DNA of 64,000 nt from Psychrobacter sp. M13 (GTDB lineage Bacteria; Pseudomonadota; Gammaproteobacteria; Pseudomonadales; Moraxellaceae), in assembly GCF_030718935.1 (NCBI RefSeq), contig NZ_CP132194.1:1054001-1118000 (forward strand), written 5' to 3'. The notes under the pieces are model-generated. The model saw only the letters and a list, made by a program, of their open reading frames with translations. It was not told where the DNA came from and did no database searches. Made by a program: the position numbers and the translations under genes. This document shows positions 63,631 to 64,000 of this stretch, piece after piece; the stretch's first letter is position 1; the number at the start of each line of letters is the position of its first letter.

Positions 63631-64000
63631 ATGAAAACCAATAAGTTACCTAAGTCAGAATGGAATGACTTTGAGGCAGCCGGTTCTCATCTGCAACAGT
63701 ACAGTCAGCCCAGTCAGCTATTAAGCACAGACTACATGACGTACAATAATGAAGAGCAAGCTATTTTTGCTAGTAATGATGCAAGTTATGAGAGCGAGTT
63801 ATTCGAGGCAATGGCGTCAGTCATTGCTAATGCCAATAATAATAGAAACCATACTACTGTTTCAGGTGCGCCTTATGTAGAGCAGCCTATAAATGTGGAT
63901 GGTGGCTACAAGAAAGCTGCGTGCAGTTATAGTAATGGCAGCTCTACTAGCGATAGCTCTATAGATTGTACTATTCAATATATAGATATGAGAGAGCCTG
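63631..64000 (+). CDS. Unrecognised gene, 3' end beyond the window
   Basis: An open frame of 123 codons that runs off the window. I do not recognise it. The visible part is polar and rich in Asn, Ser, Tyr and Gln (YSQPSQLL, ANANNNRNHTT) with no signal peptide or membrane segment. Two cysteines occur near the end (KKAACSYSNG and SIDCTIQYID). The ATG at 63631 is the only good start but lacks a clear ribosome-binding site. The low-complexity composition suggests a surface or disordered protein; this is inference. Confidence 0.55.
   Translation, partial: MKTNKLPKSEWNDFEAAGSHLQQYSQPSQLLSTDYMTYNNEEQAIFASNDASYESELFEAMASVIANANNNRNHTTVSGAPYVEQPINVDGGYKKAACSYSNGSSTSDSSIDCTIQYIDMREP

Overview
This 64 kb window is chromosomal DNA of a gamma-proteobacterium of the family Moraxellaceae, most likely Psychrobacter. 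I infer this from the moderately AT-rich sequence, the gene families and the local gene orders (pyrH-frr-uppS-cdsA-dxr-rseP-bamA-lpxD-fabZ-lpxA; lptD-surA divergent from amgK-murU; a compact CIO-type cydAB). No database search was possible. The window starts inside gyrA and ends inside an unrecognised gene. Most of it is core chromosome. The only recognisable transposase is one IS630-family element.

Layout. 1-8.6 kb: 3' end of gyrA, two paralogous glutathione transferases flanking a RarD-like transporter, a small membrane protein, RNase Z, a DUF815-type ATPase, an atypical Ser/Thr kinase and an unknown membrane-anchored protein. 8.8-14.1 kb: tRNA-Leu(UAG), ntrC and ntrB (nitrogen two-component system), and rimO. 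14.2-26 kb: a 174-bp MITE-like element, then a ten-gene block for UMP kinase, ribosome recycling, isoprenoid and phospholipid precursors, and outer-membrane and lipid A assembly. 26-31.4 kb: an NSS-family Na+-coupled transporter with its 43-residue partner, tgt, a SOUL heme-binding protein and asd. 31.7-34 kb: an endonuclease/exonuclease/phosphatase-fold membrane protein, a 0.5-kb gap holding a candidate regulatory RNA, and a lipoprotein. 34-40.8 kb: surA and lptD, divergent from amgK and murU. 40.9-43.6 kb: cydA, cydB and a 38-residue partner. 44-46.3 kb: an exported DsrE-like protein and an exported rhodanese, divergent and separated by the IS630 element. 46.5-52.8 kb: a large lipoprotein hydrolase, a Sel1/TPR protein, coq7 and an LplT-like transporter. 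53-64 kb: tamA-tamB, hemP with a Fur box, a Nudix/thiamine-phosphate-synthase-like fusion and a truncated unknown gene.

How the genes work together. The window concentrates on cell-envelope construction. BamA, SurA, LptD and TamAB insert outer-membrane proteins and lipopolysaccharide. LpxD, LpxA and FabZ make lipid A precursors. UppS, CdsA, MurU and AmgK feed peptidoglycan and phospholipid synthesis, and RseP can link envelope stress to transcription.

The most interesting signal is at 32930-33159, between two ordinary genes. It has an 18-bp sequence matching the GacA/UvrY activator box at 11 of 12 defined positions, then a TATAAT -10, then about 150 nt with four ARGGA/TAGGA motifs, two of them in the loops of perfect small hairpins, and then a strong intrinsic terminator. 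This is the architecture of Csr/Rsm-sequestering small RNAs (RsmX/Y/Z, CsrB). A second pattern is the unusual number of degenerate 11-30 bp tandem duplications in gene leaders and other intergenic sequence.
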